Assembly (NCBI RefSeq): GCF_964199755.1 | Contig: NC_133897.1 | Coordinates: 170,242,511 to 170,306,510 of the forward strand | DNA from: Larus michahellis | Taxonomy: Eukaryota > Chordata > Aves > Charadriiformes > Laridae | Direction: 5' to 3' | DNA length: 64,000 nt | Part shown: in pieces, positions 1-11,474 of the stretch | Position numbering within the stretch: the stretch's first letter is position 1 | Layout: each line of letters begins with the position of its first letter | Position numbers and translations under genes: made by a program | The notes under the pieces: model-generated | The model's input: only the letters and a program-made list of their open reading frames with translations | The model's database searches: none | What the model was told of the DNA's origin: nothing

Positions 1-959
1 AGACGGGCTCAGACCATCTCCCGCTTCATCCCGGTGGCTGTAGCAGGAGCGTGGAACTCAGCAGGGCCTGCCTGCTCATTAGTATTACTTTGGTTTCCTT
101 TAACAGATGATGCTGGTTTTCTTCTACATGTTTTGCAGCTATTTTTCCCCCCCTTTATTTTGCGCAAGGAACGGTTTCTCTCTCAATTTTATCTTGGCAA
201 ATCTCTCTGAGTAAAGGCTGCACTCCAGATAGCTGATCCCTGCATTTCCAGAAGGAGGTTCTGCTGCAGAGGTACTCGAGAAAAACTTATTTTCCTGAGG
301 ACAGCATCTGTTTTTCATCCCTCGGAATAAAGCTGTCAGCCCCGGGTTAATCTCTTGAGGTAGTCCATTCAGTCAGCGTAGATAACAAGAAGGTCACTGA
401 AGAATCAGGAATTAATCAGCAATCGCTTAGGGGCTCCAGACCTCGTTGTTGCCCATCATTGGTCTGTTGGGCCCTCAAATAGAATAAAAGCCGTGAGGAA
501 GAGTGTGGTGCTCTATCAGGAGTTTTTTAGGCCAGTGCTTAGTCTTCGAGTAATCCTTAAGTCACCACTGTAGGAGGCTGTGATGTGTGTGAGGCACCAA
601 AAAAATGCTGGTTTTCCAAAATCAGTTTGGAAGGATAGAGATGAAGATGCAACTAAGCTCTTTTGGTATAGGACAAAGCTCTCAGGTTTTTTTTAGATTA
701 GTTCCACCCCATCCCATTCTTCCAGGCAGCGTAGCATTCCAGCCAACATATAGATTTTTATTTTTACATAGATTTTGGCAAGTTATGAAATCTGTATGAG
801 GAATTTAAAAAATTCGCCTTTTCTGCATCAGTTCTGGTCTCTGTGAGTTTTTAGGGAAAGACTATAAGAAACAGAGAAGATGAGCTTGCATAGATGCATA
901 TTCTCAATTTTCTGTAATCACCTATTAAGAAGGGATGTCTTGACCCAGGTATTGTATAT
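1..959. other. Presumed SCRIB intron, no recognised feature
   Basis: AT-rich, non-repetitive sequence with no exon I can defend. The first 60 bases are briefly open in one frame but show no splice donor and no family resemblance. If the SCRIB call downstream is right, this is the left part of the intron before its terminal exon. Confidence 0.4.
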
Positions 960-2330
960 AGATCATCAATGGAATAACCCTCTATAAAATTGCCTAGATT
1001 TTTTTTTTAAAATCTTTCATGACAGTTTGTGGCATTGAGTTCCATGATCGGGCATTTTGTTTACTTTAATTCTGTTTCTTGATAATTTCCTTGGGTCTTC
1101 TGGGATGCAGTGAGTAACGATGTCGTATTCACTCTTTCTGTGCCATTCATATAGGCCAGTATCATATCAGTTATCTTTCTTCCAGGCTGAAGAATCCTGG
1201 TTCTTTGTGGGAATCATTCCCCCACCCCTCTGGACCTTTTTTATTTAATCTATGCCATTTTTAAGAGAGGAGGGGAACGGGGCTGCATGCAGTATTGCAA
1301 ATGTAGGTATATGATGAGTTCATGCAGTGGCAGAAGGTGTTCTCTATGTTTTCCTATCTTTTCCGATATCTAATCCTCAAAAGTGAAATGGAATTGCTGA
1401 GAAGCGTGCCAGTGTTTTCAGAGAGCTCCCCCCGATGACCACAGAATCATAATCTCATTTAAGGGTGCTGCATTTCGTATGTAGTCAGGATTAAATTACT
1501 TAAGCGTCATCCAGTAGTGTAAAAATAAACTTACTTAAGTCAGCATGAGGTTCTGGCTAGTCCGATATTGTCTGATGTGAGCCACTGGGAATACCAAGAA
1601 AAGAGCATGAAAGAAGAAAAGCATAAAGGGATTCCTTCCAGAATAAGACTCCAGGCTACAACAGTTGGTGTTTTAGCACTTTCTGAGCCAGAGGCCTTTA
1701 ATTTTAGAGTTGTTTACTTCTTTCTTGAATCTATTCACACTTGCAGTAAATTTCACCTTCCACATCGTTGCCCAGTCAACTCTGTAAAATCCTAATACCC
1801 TTTTTTGTAGTTGAGTTTCGTTTGACAACCCTGATAGACAGCTTGGTATCGTCAGCAGCTTCTCTCAGTAAAGTCTTTGTCACTCACGTCACTGCTCCTT
1901 CTCGTTAGTTACCAAATACAGACCCTAATACAGGTAGCTGCTCTGTGTTGTGATAGTAGGTAATAACTGCCTGCACTTTTTCTGTGTTTTAACTACTTAT
2001 TTACCCACTAAAGGACATGCCCTCTCATCCCGTGGCAGCTTGTTTTCGTTAAGAGCTTTGGCTGAGGAGCAATCAAAAGGTTTTTTTAAAAGCTCAGTGT
2101 GCTGTGTTGGGATCACTTAACTTGCATGTTTGATGGCTCCTTTGGCAAATTCTAGTCTAAGAGGGTCTAAAAGGAATGAATTCCCTCTAAGCCACACTGA
2201 TTTCCTCCCCCAACCCCCCCATCTGGGTTATCACCTGCATGTGCCCGTCCCTTTCTTTTATACCCGTTGGCCTTGTTTGGAGGCCAGTCATTACTTACCA
2301 TCCCAGGATCCTTTCAAGGTGTCAGATTTG
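960..2330 (-). mobile_element. Ancient CR1-type LINE relic, antisense
   Basis: Read on the minus strand, several patches follow in the order expected of an amniote CR1 reverse-transcriptase and 3' region: around 1170-1300, 1400-1450, 1755-1800, 2005-2080 and 2125-2215. The match is weak and interrupted, so the copy is very old, well beyond the divergence of the sharp CR1 copies elsewhere in the window. No reading frame survives. It sits in the probable last intron of SCRIB, antisense to it. The limits are approximate and the call rests on recognising family phrases by eye. Confidence 0.5.
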
Positions 2331-3325
2331 TCGCCTGCGTTCATTTGGTCCTGAGGTCTTTTCAAACAACAGGTTAATGCTACGGTTAATAGTTCCGGAA
2401 GGATTCTGAATTATAACAACTCGGGCACTGTCACACGGAGGATATCGCACCTTGGCGTGCAGCTCTAGAGCAGAGGACAGGCCACCGGGTACAGCTCAGC
2501 GAGCCGCGCACCTTTGGTCAGATGTATCTTCACAGATTGCTGTATTTGAGGTTCTCTGCTGTGTTCAAAGACTTGAGAGGCTTCCCAGGAGCTGGGTTGC
2601 ACTTGAAGGGAAAAACCTGTGGTTTTGTGGAATTTTTGTCCTGTTTACCAAGTATCTCACAGTAGTTGCTCAGGCCAAATTATCACAAGGGCAGATGTTC
2701 CAGGTGTGTGTCAAAGCTCTGCCAGCTCCTTTCAGGAGGGTGAGGAGCCACTCCAAAGCAGCGTGCTTTAGGTGCAGAGCACATCCTCAAAGGCCTGAGA
2801 CCAAGTTAACTGAGTCTGCCCTGCCAGAGGAGTGTTTTTCCTGGTGAGTTCCTTTGGTGAGGGACCCAAGTCACAGCCTAAATTTACAGAAAGGACTTAG
2901 TCATGTAATTTCAACATTAAGCAAGGCCAAATGCTCCCCTCTCTCATTAGCTACGGCAACCGGTGGTCACGTTGCTCTTTAGTGCTTGCTGCTCTATTGA
3001 AACTAGTGAAACGCTTGGCACACTAGCATACCTGAGTCCTTTCAGAACACTTCATTTTCCCTAAGGCTTCCGCCTTCCGATAATTTTCAGTGAATCGTAG
3101 TTGTTAGGGGCAGGGGCCTTCTCACGCATGTGACTTCGTTCCCAGAATCCACAGCAGTCAGTACACAAGCTGCAGGTCACCTAAAAGTTCTGGGCAGAGG
3201 ATTGCTGTAAATCACTGAGACTTTGGTGCTGTCTCAAATTCAGCGCCTGGGTATACCCTTATGTCTACGTTAACTACGTGAGCTATGCACTTTCTCTAAA
3301 ACCTTCACTTTTGTTGTCTATGCAG

Positions 3326-3486
3326 TTCCCCAGGAGCAGGATGGGCAGCCCGAGGAAGAGGAAATGTTAGTAACACGTGATTCATCAACACCTACTTCAT
3401 CCGCGCTTGAAGAGATGGCCCTGTACAGCAGCAAACGCAAGCTCCGGCACAGCCGGCGCAGTTTGGAGGCTGCCGTCCCTACGTAG
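3326..3486 (+). CDS. SCRIB: Probable terminal coding exon of SCRIB (Scribble planar cell polarity protein)
   Basis: A pyrimidine-rich tract ending in TATGCAG at 3319-3325 forms a good 3' splice site. The exon opens with two bases completing a split codon, then 52 codons and a TAG at 3484-3486. The peptide is an acidic stretch (QEQDGQPEEEEM) followed by a Ser/Arg-rich tail (YSSKRKLRHSRRSLE). Such a charged tail suits the C-terminus of a large scaffold protein. Scribble is an LRR and four-PDZ scaffold on the basolateral cortex that works with DLG and LGL; those domains would be encoded to the left of the window. The name rests mainly on gene order, since SCRIB precedes FAM83H in the same orientation at human 8q24.3, and FAM83H is certain here. 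That it is a real last coding exon is firmer than the symbol. Confidence 0.6.
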
Positions 3487-5640
3487 AAATCCGCTGCACC
3501 CGGGCGATGGAGTGGCCCAGCACAGGGCTGTTGAGCTTCCTGCGCTCCAGGGACAGCACCGGACTGCCCACACTGCTGCCGCCTGGGCTCTGGACGGGAA
3601 CTGAGCACCCCAGGGAGCATTGTGGTCAACTAACTTCCTTTAAGGCTGTGAACCGCCCTCTTTTCTCACCCGATAATGCACTGGGGCACGTCCTGAACAA
3701 AACGGGACAACACTAGACTTATTGATGGCAAATTGAGAGGAGGTGTGGGTAGGACAGTGGGCAGCTGCAGCTTGTTAGCCTGTAAATATTGTGTGTGGGG
3801 GAAGGGTAGGACAGGGAGAACATGTGAGTGTTAGAGTGCGTTGGGCTCCAGCTGTTATTTCCTCAACTTGGATTTTTTTAGTGGTTAATGTGGGAGCTTC
3901 TGCTCTGGTATGAATTAGAAGGAAGGTCCAGCCTGCCTTTGCTCCTATTTAATTTCCAGTCTTTTGCCAAAAAGCATCTCCTTCCACCTCCCACACCGTG
4001 TCACCTCGCGTTCTTTTGGGATTATGTGGAAACGGGTAGCTTGCAGGCAAAAAAGAAAAAAAAGAAAAAAAGGAATTTCAGTGAAGTGCCTCCCTCTGAC
4101 ACTGACACCTGTGTGCTCAAGCAAAGACAACTGAATAAGCAGGAGCCTGTGCCAGCTCTGTGCCACTTGCCTCTGTGAGCGCAGCGAAGCCCCACGGAGG
4201 AAACTGCTCCTGCCAGTATTCCGTGCTGTTCTGGGAGACGGGTGCCTGCCCAGACGTACCCGTAACTGCGTGTGTCACGCGTGCAGTCTTACCCGCTCTA
4301 CCAGCACACTGTACCGAGTGTCAGAGGAGGCCGGGTGTCTCTTCTGTCAGCACCGTGACTGAATCGGTGACCTGGGGCAGAGATGAGAAAGGAGCTGAAC
4401 AGCTGTAGCAGGAGCGTAGCAGTGTGCGTGTGTGACAGCGATAGAGAGCAGAATAGTTGGGGATTAGGATACGGTGGCACAGGTAGGACGTGTAAACAGC
4501 AGACAGGGTAGCGGGGTAGGGTTCAGGAAATGGGGAAGGGTAGGAAGTGGCATTGCTGGGGTCAGGGTAGGAGTTACGGGGTCTTACAGGTAGGAGGATA
4601 CCAGCGGGCGAGTCCAATAGCTGTGACATGGAATGTGACGTTCCAGGGGTGCCCAGCGTGGGGCTCTCCAGGAGTGCCTGCCAGGCAGGGAGCACGGTGC
4701 AGCAGGACGGGTCTGGCCTATGCCTTGCAATAACTACACGATTCTACTCTCTGGCAACTTGTTGGCTTTAGGCCTCTTTCCGTGTAGAATAGGGAAAAAG
4801 CATCCTCGCCCATGCAAGAGGGAAAAAATGAAAAAAGAGCAGGGGTGTGATTCCTGGTTTTCGTGCGTGGAACAAGGGCTGTGAACAGATTCTGTATCAA
4901 GTGAGCTCTGACGATGTGGAGGAGACAGATGCTGCTTATAGCTCTGAAATCAGTCTCTGCTGCTCTACTGCCCACTACTGAAGTAAAACATCCCTTTTCT
5001 TTTTTTCTTTTTTTTTTTTTTAATGCCTCTAACTTGGAGAAAGGCATCTGAGCGTGGCAGCGATCTGATCTGTCAGCCCCGACACATTGGTGCTCTCTGC
5101 TGAACCCCTCCAGCAGTAAGACCAGAGCTGGACCTTAAGCCTCTCAGTGACTCGAAGTGGCTGGGGAGCAACAGGCACTTCTGCTTGTATATTTGCTGAA
5201 TGAAAGAACTGGATGCAGTTTCTTTTAGTTGAGAATCTCCCTTCATGCCAAAATCCAGCGGATCATTTTAACTGACTTCGTACGTTTTAATTTGACAGAG
5301 CTTTGAAGGGGGAACTCTGGTAATCTCAAACTGCAGCTGTGGCTGCTTCCATCATCAGCAATTTGAGCTTTTCCTTTTTAAATCTAATTTTAGCATTTGC
5401 TTTTTAACAACAGCAATTTTGGAAACAATCCTGGATTGGTTTTGGTGACTAACTTGTGATTCTTTTTTTTTTCTTTCCCTTTGCGGTACCTGGTGCCAGG
5501 CTCTGGGTTCTCTCCCATTCTCTCCTGAGAGACTCTGAGGGAACATTAGCGCATCAAGACTGTAACTAGTGAAATTTGTACAACCAAAGAAATCTATTTT
5601 GTGGTTCAAGGATAATAAAGTTTACTTTACATTTTAGAGC
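3487..5640 (+). other. SCRIB: Putative SCRIB 3' untranslated region
   Basis: From the TAG at 3484 to the first canonical AATAAA on the + strand (5614) there is about 2.1 kb without a convincing coding exon. It contains a recurrent GGTAGGA-type motif (3748, 3805, 4482, 4538, 4565, 4589), an A-rich run at 4050-4075 and a T-rich run at 4995-5022. That it is all one UTR is inference; a shorter UTR ending at a non-canonical signal is possible. Confidence 0.4.
5614..5619 (+). terminator. AATAAA polyadenylation signal, candidate SCRIB 3' end
   Basis: First AATAAA hexamer on the + strand after the presumed SCRIB stop. It is followed within 30 bases by a T-rich stretch compatible with a downstream element. 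Assignment to SCRIB is by position only. Confidence 0.4.
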
Positions 5641-5739
5641 CTTTAGTTAATGTCGTTTGCCCTGTGTGAAGTCTGCAATTTCTGCATCAACATTTTGGTT
5701 CTAATCATTAGTCAACTCTATAATCTAGCAAACAGCAAT

Positions 5740-6040
5740 GGACAGGAGCTGCGTTCCAGGTCTGGAGTCAGGAACGCACGGATCGGGATCAAAGGCATGA
5801 ACAGACAGAGTCCTCCTCGGATGCTGGCCATTGAAGAAAGAGGCTGACCCTTTGATCCCTCAGCTTTATACCGACATGGGGCAGATGGGATGGAACGCCC
5901 CCTTGGTCAGTTTGGGGTCACCTGCCCCCTCCGCTCCTCCCCCCAGCTGCGGCCCCTTTGCACTTCTCAGCTTCCAACCCTCCAACGGGGCAAGTAACAG
6001 CGTGAGCTGAGCTTGGCTGCTACAGCAGTTGTTACAGTAT
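5740..6040 (-). mobile_element. ERV LTR fragment, minus orientation
   Basis: The stretch, including a CTTTGATCCCTCAGC-type segment just before the TATA element and a TTGGTCAGTTTGGGGTCACC segment beyond it, reads like part of an avian endogenous-retrovirus LTR on the minus strand. A TATAAAG element lies on the minus strand at 5864-5870. Both ends grade into unassigned sequence and no retroviral genes are attached, so this is a partial solo LTR. Confidence 0.55.
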
Positions 6041-6429
6041 GAGTAAGCTCAGCAGCAGTAAAGATGACAGCACCCTTCTTCAAAGGGTAGTCCCAGCTAG
6101 AGTAAGTTACGGCATTTACGTAGACCACACACTCAAACTAATTTTCCCCAGAAATGGAAAAAATAAACAACCCTACAATTATGCAGGGCATAGTAATGAA
6201 ATTTTAGCCATTAAGGGCCTAGATCTAAAAAGCTAACTTTCAAAGAAGTATACATGAATAGAGATGGAGACAAGTAATTTGGAACTTTAAAGCCGCTTGA
6301 AATTTGGGATAACTACAGATCCTGAAACCTCACCTTTAGCAAGCAGGAGGCAAAAAGAGGGAATTCTATGTAAGGGTTAGCTCAAGCAGATGGGAAGGAA
6401 TCTCAGCGCTAAGCATGGACTAGGGCTGC
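6041..6429. other. Spacer between two LTRs, unassigned
   Basis: AT-rich sequence that may include the rest of the preceding LTR (an AATAAA at about 6161-6166 on the + strand). No gene or distinct repeat is recognised. Confidence 0.3.
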
Positions 6430-7015
6430 GAGTCCTGGTTTAACTCCAGCCAGGAGCTAAGCACCAGGCAGTCGCTCGCTCCCCCGGTGGGATGGGGAGA
6501 GACTCGGAAGTGTAAGTGAGAAAACTCGTGGGTTGAGATAAAGACAGTTCAATACATAAAGCAAAGCTGCGCATGCAAGCAAAGCCAAACAAGGAATTCA
6601 TGCACCGCGTCCCATCGCAGGCGGGTGTTCCACCATACCCAGGAAAGCCGGTCTCCATCACATGTAATGGTGACTTGGGAAGAGAAACGCCCTCACTCCG
6701 AACATTCGCCCCCCTTCCTTCTTCTTCCCCAGCTTTATAGGCCAAGCATGACGTCGTATGGGATGCAATATCCTTCGGGTCATTTGGGGTGAGCTGTCCT
6801 GGCTATGTCCCCTCCCAATGTCTTGTGCACCCCCAGCCCATCCATCACTGGTGGGGTGGGGTGAGAAGCAGAAAACACCTTGACTCCGTGAGCGCTGCTC
6901 AGCAGGAAGGACAACATCCTGTATCAGCAACACCGTTTCCAGCACAAATACAGAACATAGCCCCATACTAGCCACTATGAAGAAAATTAACTCTACCCCA
7001 GCCAAAACCAGCACA
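6430..7015 (-). mobile_element. Near-complete solo ERV LTR, minus orientation
   Basis: On the minus strand the element begins TGTGCTGGTTTTGGCTGGGG at 7015 and runs about 586 bases, with the structure of a widespread avian ERV (ERVL-like) LTR. It has a CRE-like TGACGTCG around 6749-6756, a TATAAAG box at 6733-6739 (minus), and a 3' part rich in CTTTATCTCAACCC-type sequence near 6530-6550. The four bases CTGC occur directly on both sides (6426-6429 and 7016-7019), a possible target-site duplication. No internal gag, pol or env sequence is present. A second, interrupted copy of the same family lies at 55509-56060. Confidence 0.8.
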
Positions 7016-8959
7016 CTGCTTTACTTTATTCATTAGATAGTCTGTGTCCAGTCTCCTACACAAAAGCCTGTCCCTCAGGTCCTCCTAAATGCAAATTTTC
7101 TTGGTTTCAGGATTAAGTCCTGCCTGGTAGTGGTAGACAAGGTGAGGGATGGAATTCTCGTGCTCCTTCCCTGTATTTCCCTCCTTATCTAATGGTAGAC
7201 AGGCGTCTTGAATACCTACAGGGTCCTCTTCAAGAACTGCCTACTAAGAGATACAAGGTGCTGATACAGATACAAGATCATGGAAGCTGCAAGTCACAAC
7301 AAACTTACCCATGTGTAGTCAGCTCTGAGAAACCTGCAACTTGGAAACAGGGCAACTGGAGGATGGAGAACACCGTTTTTCAGTCTTGCCCCCCTGCTGC
7401 CAGATGCTTCTGGAGACAACACACTGGACTAGATGAAGCTGTAGTTCTAATTCGGTACCACTTTTGCTGCTACTTGTGTTTTTCATTATCTGTGTTTACA
7501 GATAACGTTAGTGACATACATTGTAGATGAAGTAGTGACCGATCCTAAAGACAGAGCATTGTAGGACCTCCACTGTGTTGTAGCCAGCTCCGCCTCTCCA
7601 CCACTGCAGTTCAGCTTGCCACCCTCAGGGCCTCAGGCAAAGACACTTTCATGGTTTCCAGGTCCATGCCATTTGAATACAGTGTGTCCGGTAACTCATG
7701 TCGACACCACAGGAAAGCTGCAGCTTACCCAAATGGACTGTTAATCAACAGCCAACTGCATGTGGACAAGAAGAAGATACTGTCTTACTAAGAAAAAATT
7801 ATCTACCCACCTAAAGCAGAAATAGAGCACCAGTGCCAAAGTCTGCAACAGGCTCCAGCCAGCCTCCCCGACCAACGGAGACTTGGCTTCGCCAAGGGGC
7901 AGCCCTTTCTTGTCAGTGCAAGGAAAAGTCCCTCTTTCCCCTGTAAAGGTTTGACTCATTTTCTGCAGCCAGACAACACCCGTCCCCACCCCACAGTTCC
8001 CCTTCTATGAGTTTTCCTCTACTTTTCTTTTTAGGCTGCAGGTAACCAAAGCATAAAGTCTGCACCTTGTACGAAAGCTAAGCAAAGGTGTGATAAGCGT
8101 ATAATTAAAGGATTAGTTTCAATCACCCTGCTTCACTTTGAACAGAAAGCAGTCTATAAATAACCGTTCATATCAGCAGTACCTGTAACTTACCTGAGGT
8201 AGCACCAGCAAAACACCAGACTGCAATAACGTACTGCTATAGGATGGAGCCTCTAAACAGCCTGGAGCTGTTTCATGCACAAACGTGTAATCTTATCTCA
8301 AATTTCATACATATAAGAACTCAATAATAGAACAATTGCTCATATAAATTATAGATCTCTTCCCCCACCTCTTCTACTATGGGACACAAAAGTCTTTATT
8401 GGGCTGCTTGGAAGGTAGACTGACAGAGATTTTTTTTTTTATTATTTATTATTATTATTTTTATTTTTTGTCCATCCCACAGGTCTCTTCCCTTTCTGCT
8501 TGATGCAAGTTTGACGGGCGTTCTCGCCATATACGGCTATAATGACTTCAAACTTACTGTCCATTCAAATGGATCATCTATCTCCTGATTACATCACTCC
8601 ATACAGAAATTAGAATTCTGTATTCCATATGAAACAGGAACAATGAGGCTAAATTACGACTCATATTGCTACATCATGTTACTCTCCTGCTCTTGCAGCT
8701 GCTCCTCTCCCACTCTACACCAGGATGTGGCAGAAGGCACACAGTAATATTAGTGCTGCCTTTTTTGGGCAGATGAATTCTGTGGGTAACAGACCTCGAG
8801 TGGCTTTCTGTCCACTGTCTTTCTGTCTGTCCAGTGGCTTTCGGCATGGTGCCGGCTCATGGGCAGCGTTTCCACCCTCCCCAGCCCCCCCCAAGCCCTT
8901 CACTCAGGGCTGCTCTCCATCCCTCCACCCCCAGCCTGGGCTGGCACCGGGGGCTGCCC
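7016..8959. other. Unique intergenic sequence
   Basis: No exon, RNA gene or sharp repeat recognised. There is a T/A-rich low-complexity run (TTATT units) at 8431-8468, and 8860-8960 is C-rich and leads into the following CR1. Confidence 0.5.
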
Positions 8960-9640
8960 CCACCCCGTGCCAGGACCCTGCACTGGGCCTGGTTGGACCC
9001 CAGGAGGTTCCCATGGGGCCACCTCTCCAGCCTGTCCAGGTCCCTCTGGATGGCATCCCCTCCCTCAGCCGCGTCACCGCCCCACTCAGCCTGGTGTTGT
9101 CGGCAAACTTGCTGAGGGTGCCCTCGATCCCACTGTCCACGTCACTGATGACGATATTAAACAGTACTAGTCCTAGTATGGACCCCTGAGGGACACTACT
9201 CGTCATCTGTCTCTATCTAGACATTGACCATCCCACCAATTCTGCATCCACCAAACAGCCCACCCATCAAATCACAGAATCACAGAATGACAGGGGTTGG
9301 AGGGGTTGGAGATCATGTAGTCCAATCCCCCAACCAAATCCATGCCTTCCCAATTTAGAGAAGGATGTTGTGGGGGGGACTGTGTGAAAAGCCTTACAGA
9401 AATCCAGACTGACGACATCCGGAGCTCTTCCCTTGTCCACTGATGTAATGACTCCATCACAGAAGGCCACAAGGTTGGTCAGGCAGGACTTTGCCCTTGG
9501 TGATGCCCTGCTGGCTGTCTCCAACCACCTCCCTGCCTTCCATGCGCCTTAGCATAGCTTCCAGGAGGATCTGTTCCCTGGTCTTCCCAGACACAGAGGG
9601 GAGGCTGACAGGGCAGTAATTTGCAATGAAATTTCTACTT
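8960..9640 (-). mobile_element. CR1 LINE fragment, reverse-transcriptase region, antisense
   Basis: The minus strand encodes recognisable pieces of the CR1 reverse transcriptase: a KSCLTNL...VSLDFCKAF segment (about 9400-9500) and a [20 protein letters not shown] segment ending in FADN (about 9080-9206). The catalytic FADD is degraded to FADN and the frame is broken, so the copy is dead. It is split by a later 62-bp CR1 insertion at 9274-9335. Confidence 0.85.
9274..9335 (-). mobile_element. 62-bp CR1 3' end nested inside an older CR1
   Basis: This is a severely 5'-truncated CR1 tail (ACAGAATCACAGAATGACAG onward). It interrupts an otherwise continuous CR1 sequence and is flanked by AAATC on both sides (9269-9273 and 9336-9340). 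Confidence 0.75.
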
Positions 9641-10313
9641 CCAGGGCTATATTAAAGTGGTTTTTTGGTTAGTTGGTAGAATGTGCCCTATGGTACTGTG
9701 ACAGCATGTATTCTGTACTGCACTTGCAGTGCAAAAGGGACTGTGGCTAAAATGTGACCTTGCTGGTAAACACAGAGCGCTTGAATTGCGTATGTGTCTT
9801 CCAGAAGACTGATCTCACTTTGCAGTACTTCAGCATACAGTGTCACGGAAAATAGCACTGGCACCACAAAATAAAGATCAATCCCAACAGGCAATACTAA
9901 TAAAAAAAAAAAACCACTAAAGTTATTATCATGAGAAACAAACTCAGAAATAGTGCAAAGGCTGGTGAACTGTGAAACGGCAACAGCCCTTGGTCATGTT
10001 TCATGTCAAAGAATGTAACATGAGTTCAATATACCGTAACAACAAATCATATTAAAAAATATACGTGTATAACTCAGGTGATCTGGCCCTGAAGGTAAGT
10101 GGTCACATATGGAACCCTGTGACTGAAAAAAATGCTCTCAGAGAGCACAAAAAACTGAAGTCCATGCATTAAGTTCCACTATTACCTGGCAAAAAAAGCA
10201 ATGAAAAATAGCAATGTATGTCAAGAATAAGGTGAATATTTAACAGTCAAGGATTTTTCAAATCAATCGAGGATGGCTATGAAAATTAAACACCAAAACC
10301 CCAATCTCTTTAT
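9641..10313. other. Unique intergenic sequence
   Basis: AT-rich; an A-run at 9901-9912. No gene or repeat recognised. Confidence 0.5.
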
Positions 10314-10605
10314 CACAGAATCACACAGAATCACAGAAACTTCCAAGTTGGAAGGGACCTCTAGAGATCATCTAGTCCAACTCCCCTGCTAAAGCAGGAT
10401 TGCCTAGAGCACATTACTCAGGACCGCATCCAGGCGAGTCTTGAAAATCTCCAGAGAAGGGGACTCCACAACCTCCCTGGGCAGCCTGTTCCAGTGCTCT
10501 GTCACCCTCACTGTAATAGCTGTCACCCTCACTTTATAGCAGAGTTTAGAGAGGGATGAGCACGTCTGGATCACGAGGCTGCAGACGCATTTCAAGCAGG
10601 CGAGA
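10314..10605 (-). mobile_element. CR1 3' UTR fragment, antisense
   Basis: It begins with the CR1 terminal octamers (ATCACAGAATCACA...) and continues with GTTGGAAGGGACCTCTAGAG and AGATCATCTAGTCCAACTCC, the reverse complement of the CR1 3' end. It belongs to the same subfamily as the + copy at 54098-54272, sharing the phrase about TGCTAAAGCAGGATTGCC. Confidence 0.85.
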
Positions 10606-11474
10606 GGTATCCGCGGTTATGCACTGCTACACGTGTTCAGAACAGAAGATACTAGACTCTTAGAAACACACACCACCAAAAGTTTTACTGCTCTGGAGAA
10701 GCAGGTGCCCGAATCCGAGATCATGAAAAACCACCCCATTTTAATATTTGATGGTAATTTATGTGGCGACTTCAAATGTAAACCCCTACGAGGTTAGCAC
10801 TCAAGAAACCTGGGGTGCTAAAACATTTTATCCTACTTATGTTACGTGGTCACTAGTGTTCAGATAAGGGCATGAGCAACATCCAGTATCACAGAAGACC
10901 GGTTAGGGAATTGCTCCAGTCACCCAGATAATCTAGCGCTTACCACCCTGCTGACTGGCAGTAAAAGAGCCAACCAACTCCCCTGTGTGATTTCCAGCTG
11001 AACATGTCAGCTGTGCTCACCACCAAGCGCTACATCACTTTTACGACGACTGAAGAGTGACATTTTCAAAATGTTTTATTTATGACAAACGCATTACTTG
11101 AAAGAAATGACAAATCAAACAGTAGTGTGTGAATTTTTGAAAAGTTGCAACATGCCTCGAAAAACATTCATGCTTCATGAGACTTAATAAGTAGCAAGAC
11201 AATGACTGATTCTTGGAAGGCACTATGGAAGGACTGTACTCATGTTTTAGAAACAGGAGGATGATGTAACTCAAATAGTAAACATTGCACAAAATGATGA
11301 GTTTGATGAAAGACAGATATTCAAGAACTTACAGAACTGAATGGAGTTACAGCAAAATTAATGAGAGCAACTTCCTAAAGAGCAGCAAATACAAAAATAG
11401 AGGACTGAAAAGCAACAATAATGGAAACGTGGACACAAGTATGTATGGGAGAAGGAGGAAGTTGGTGCATTCAA
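10606..11474. other. Unique intergenic sequence
   Basis: No feature recognised. An open frame running in from 11285 joins the CR1 frame that follows and is probably chance upstream extension. Confidence 0.45.

Noticed and set aside
2452-2847. 131-codon + strand open frame upstream of the SCRIB exon
   Set aside because: No domain, no splice-site support and composition typical of intron; it lies where an intron must be if the acceptor at 3325 is used.
11285-11474. N-terminal extension of the long CR1 frame
   Set aside because: Sequence before about 11475 does not follow CR1; open by chance.
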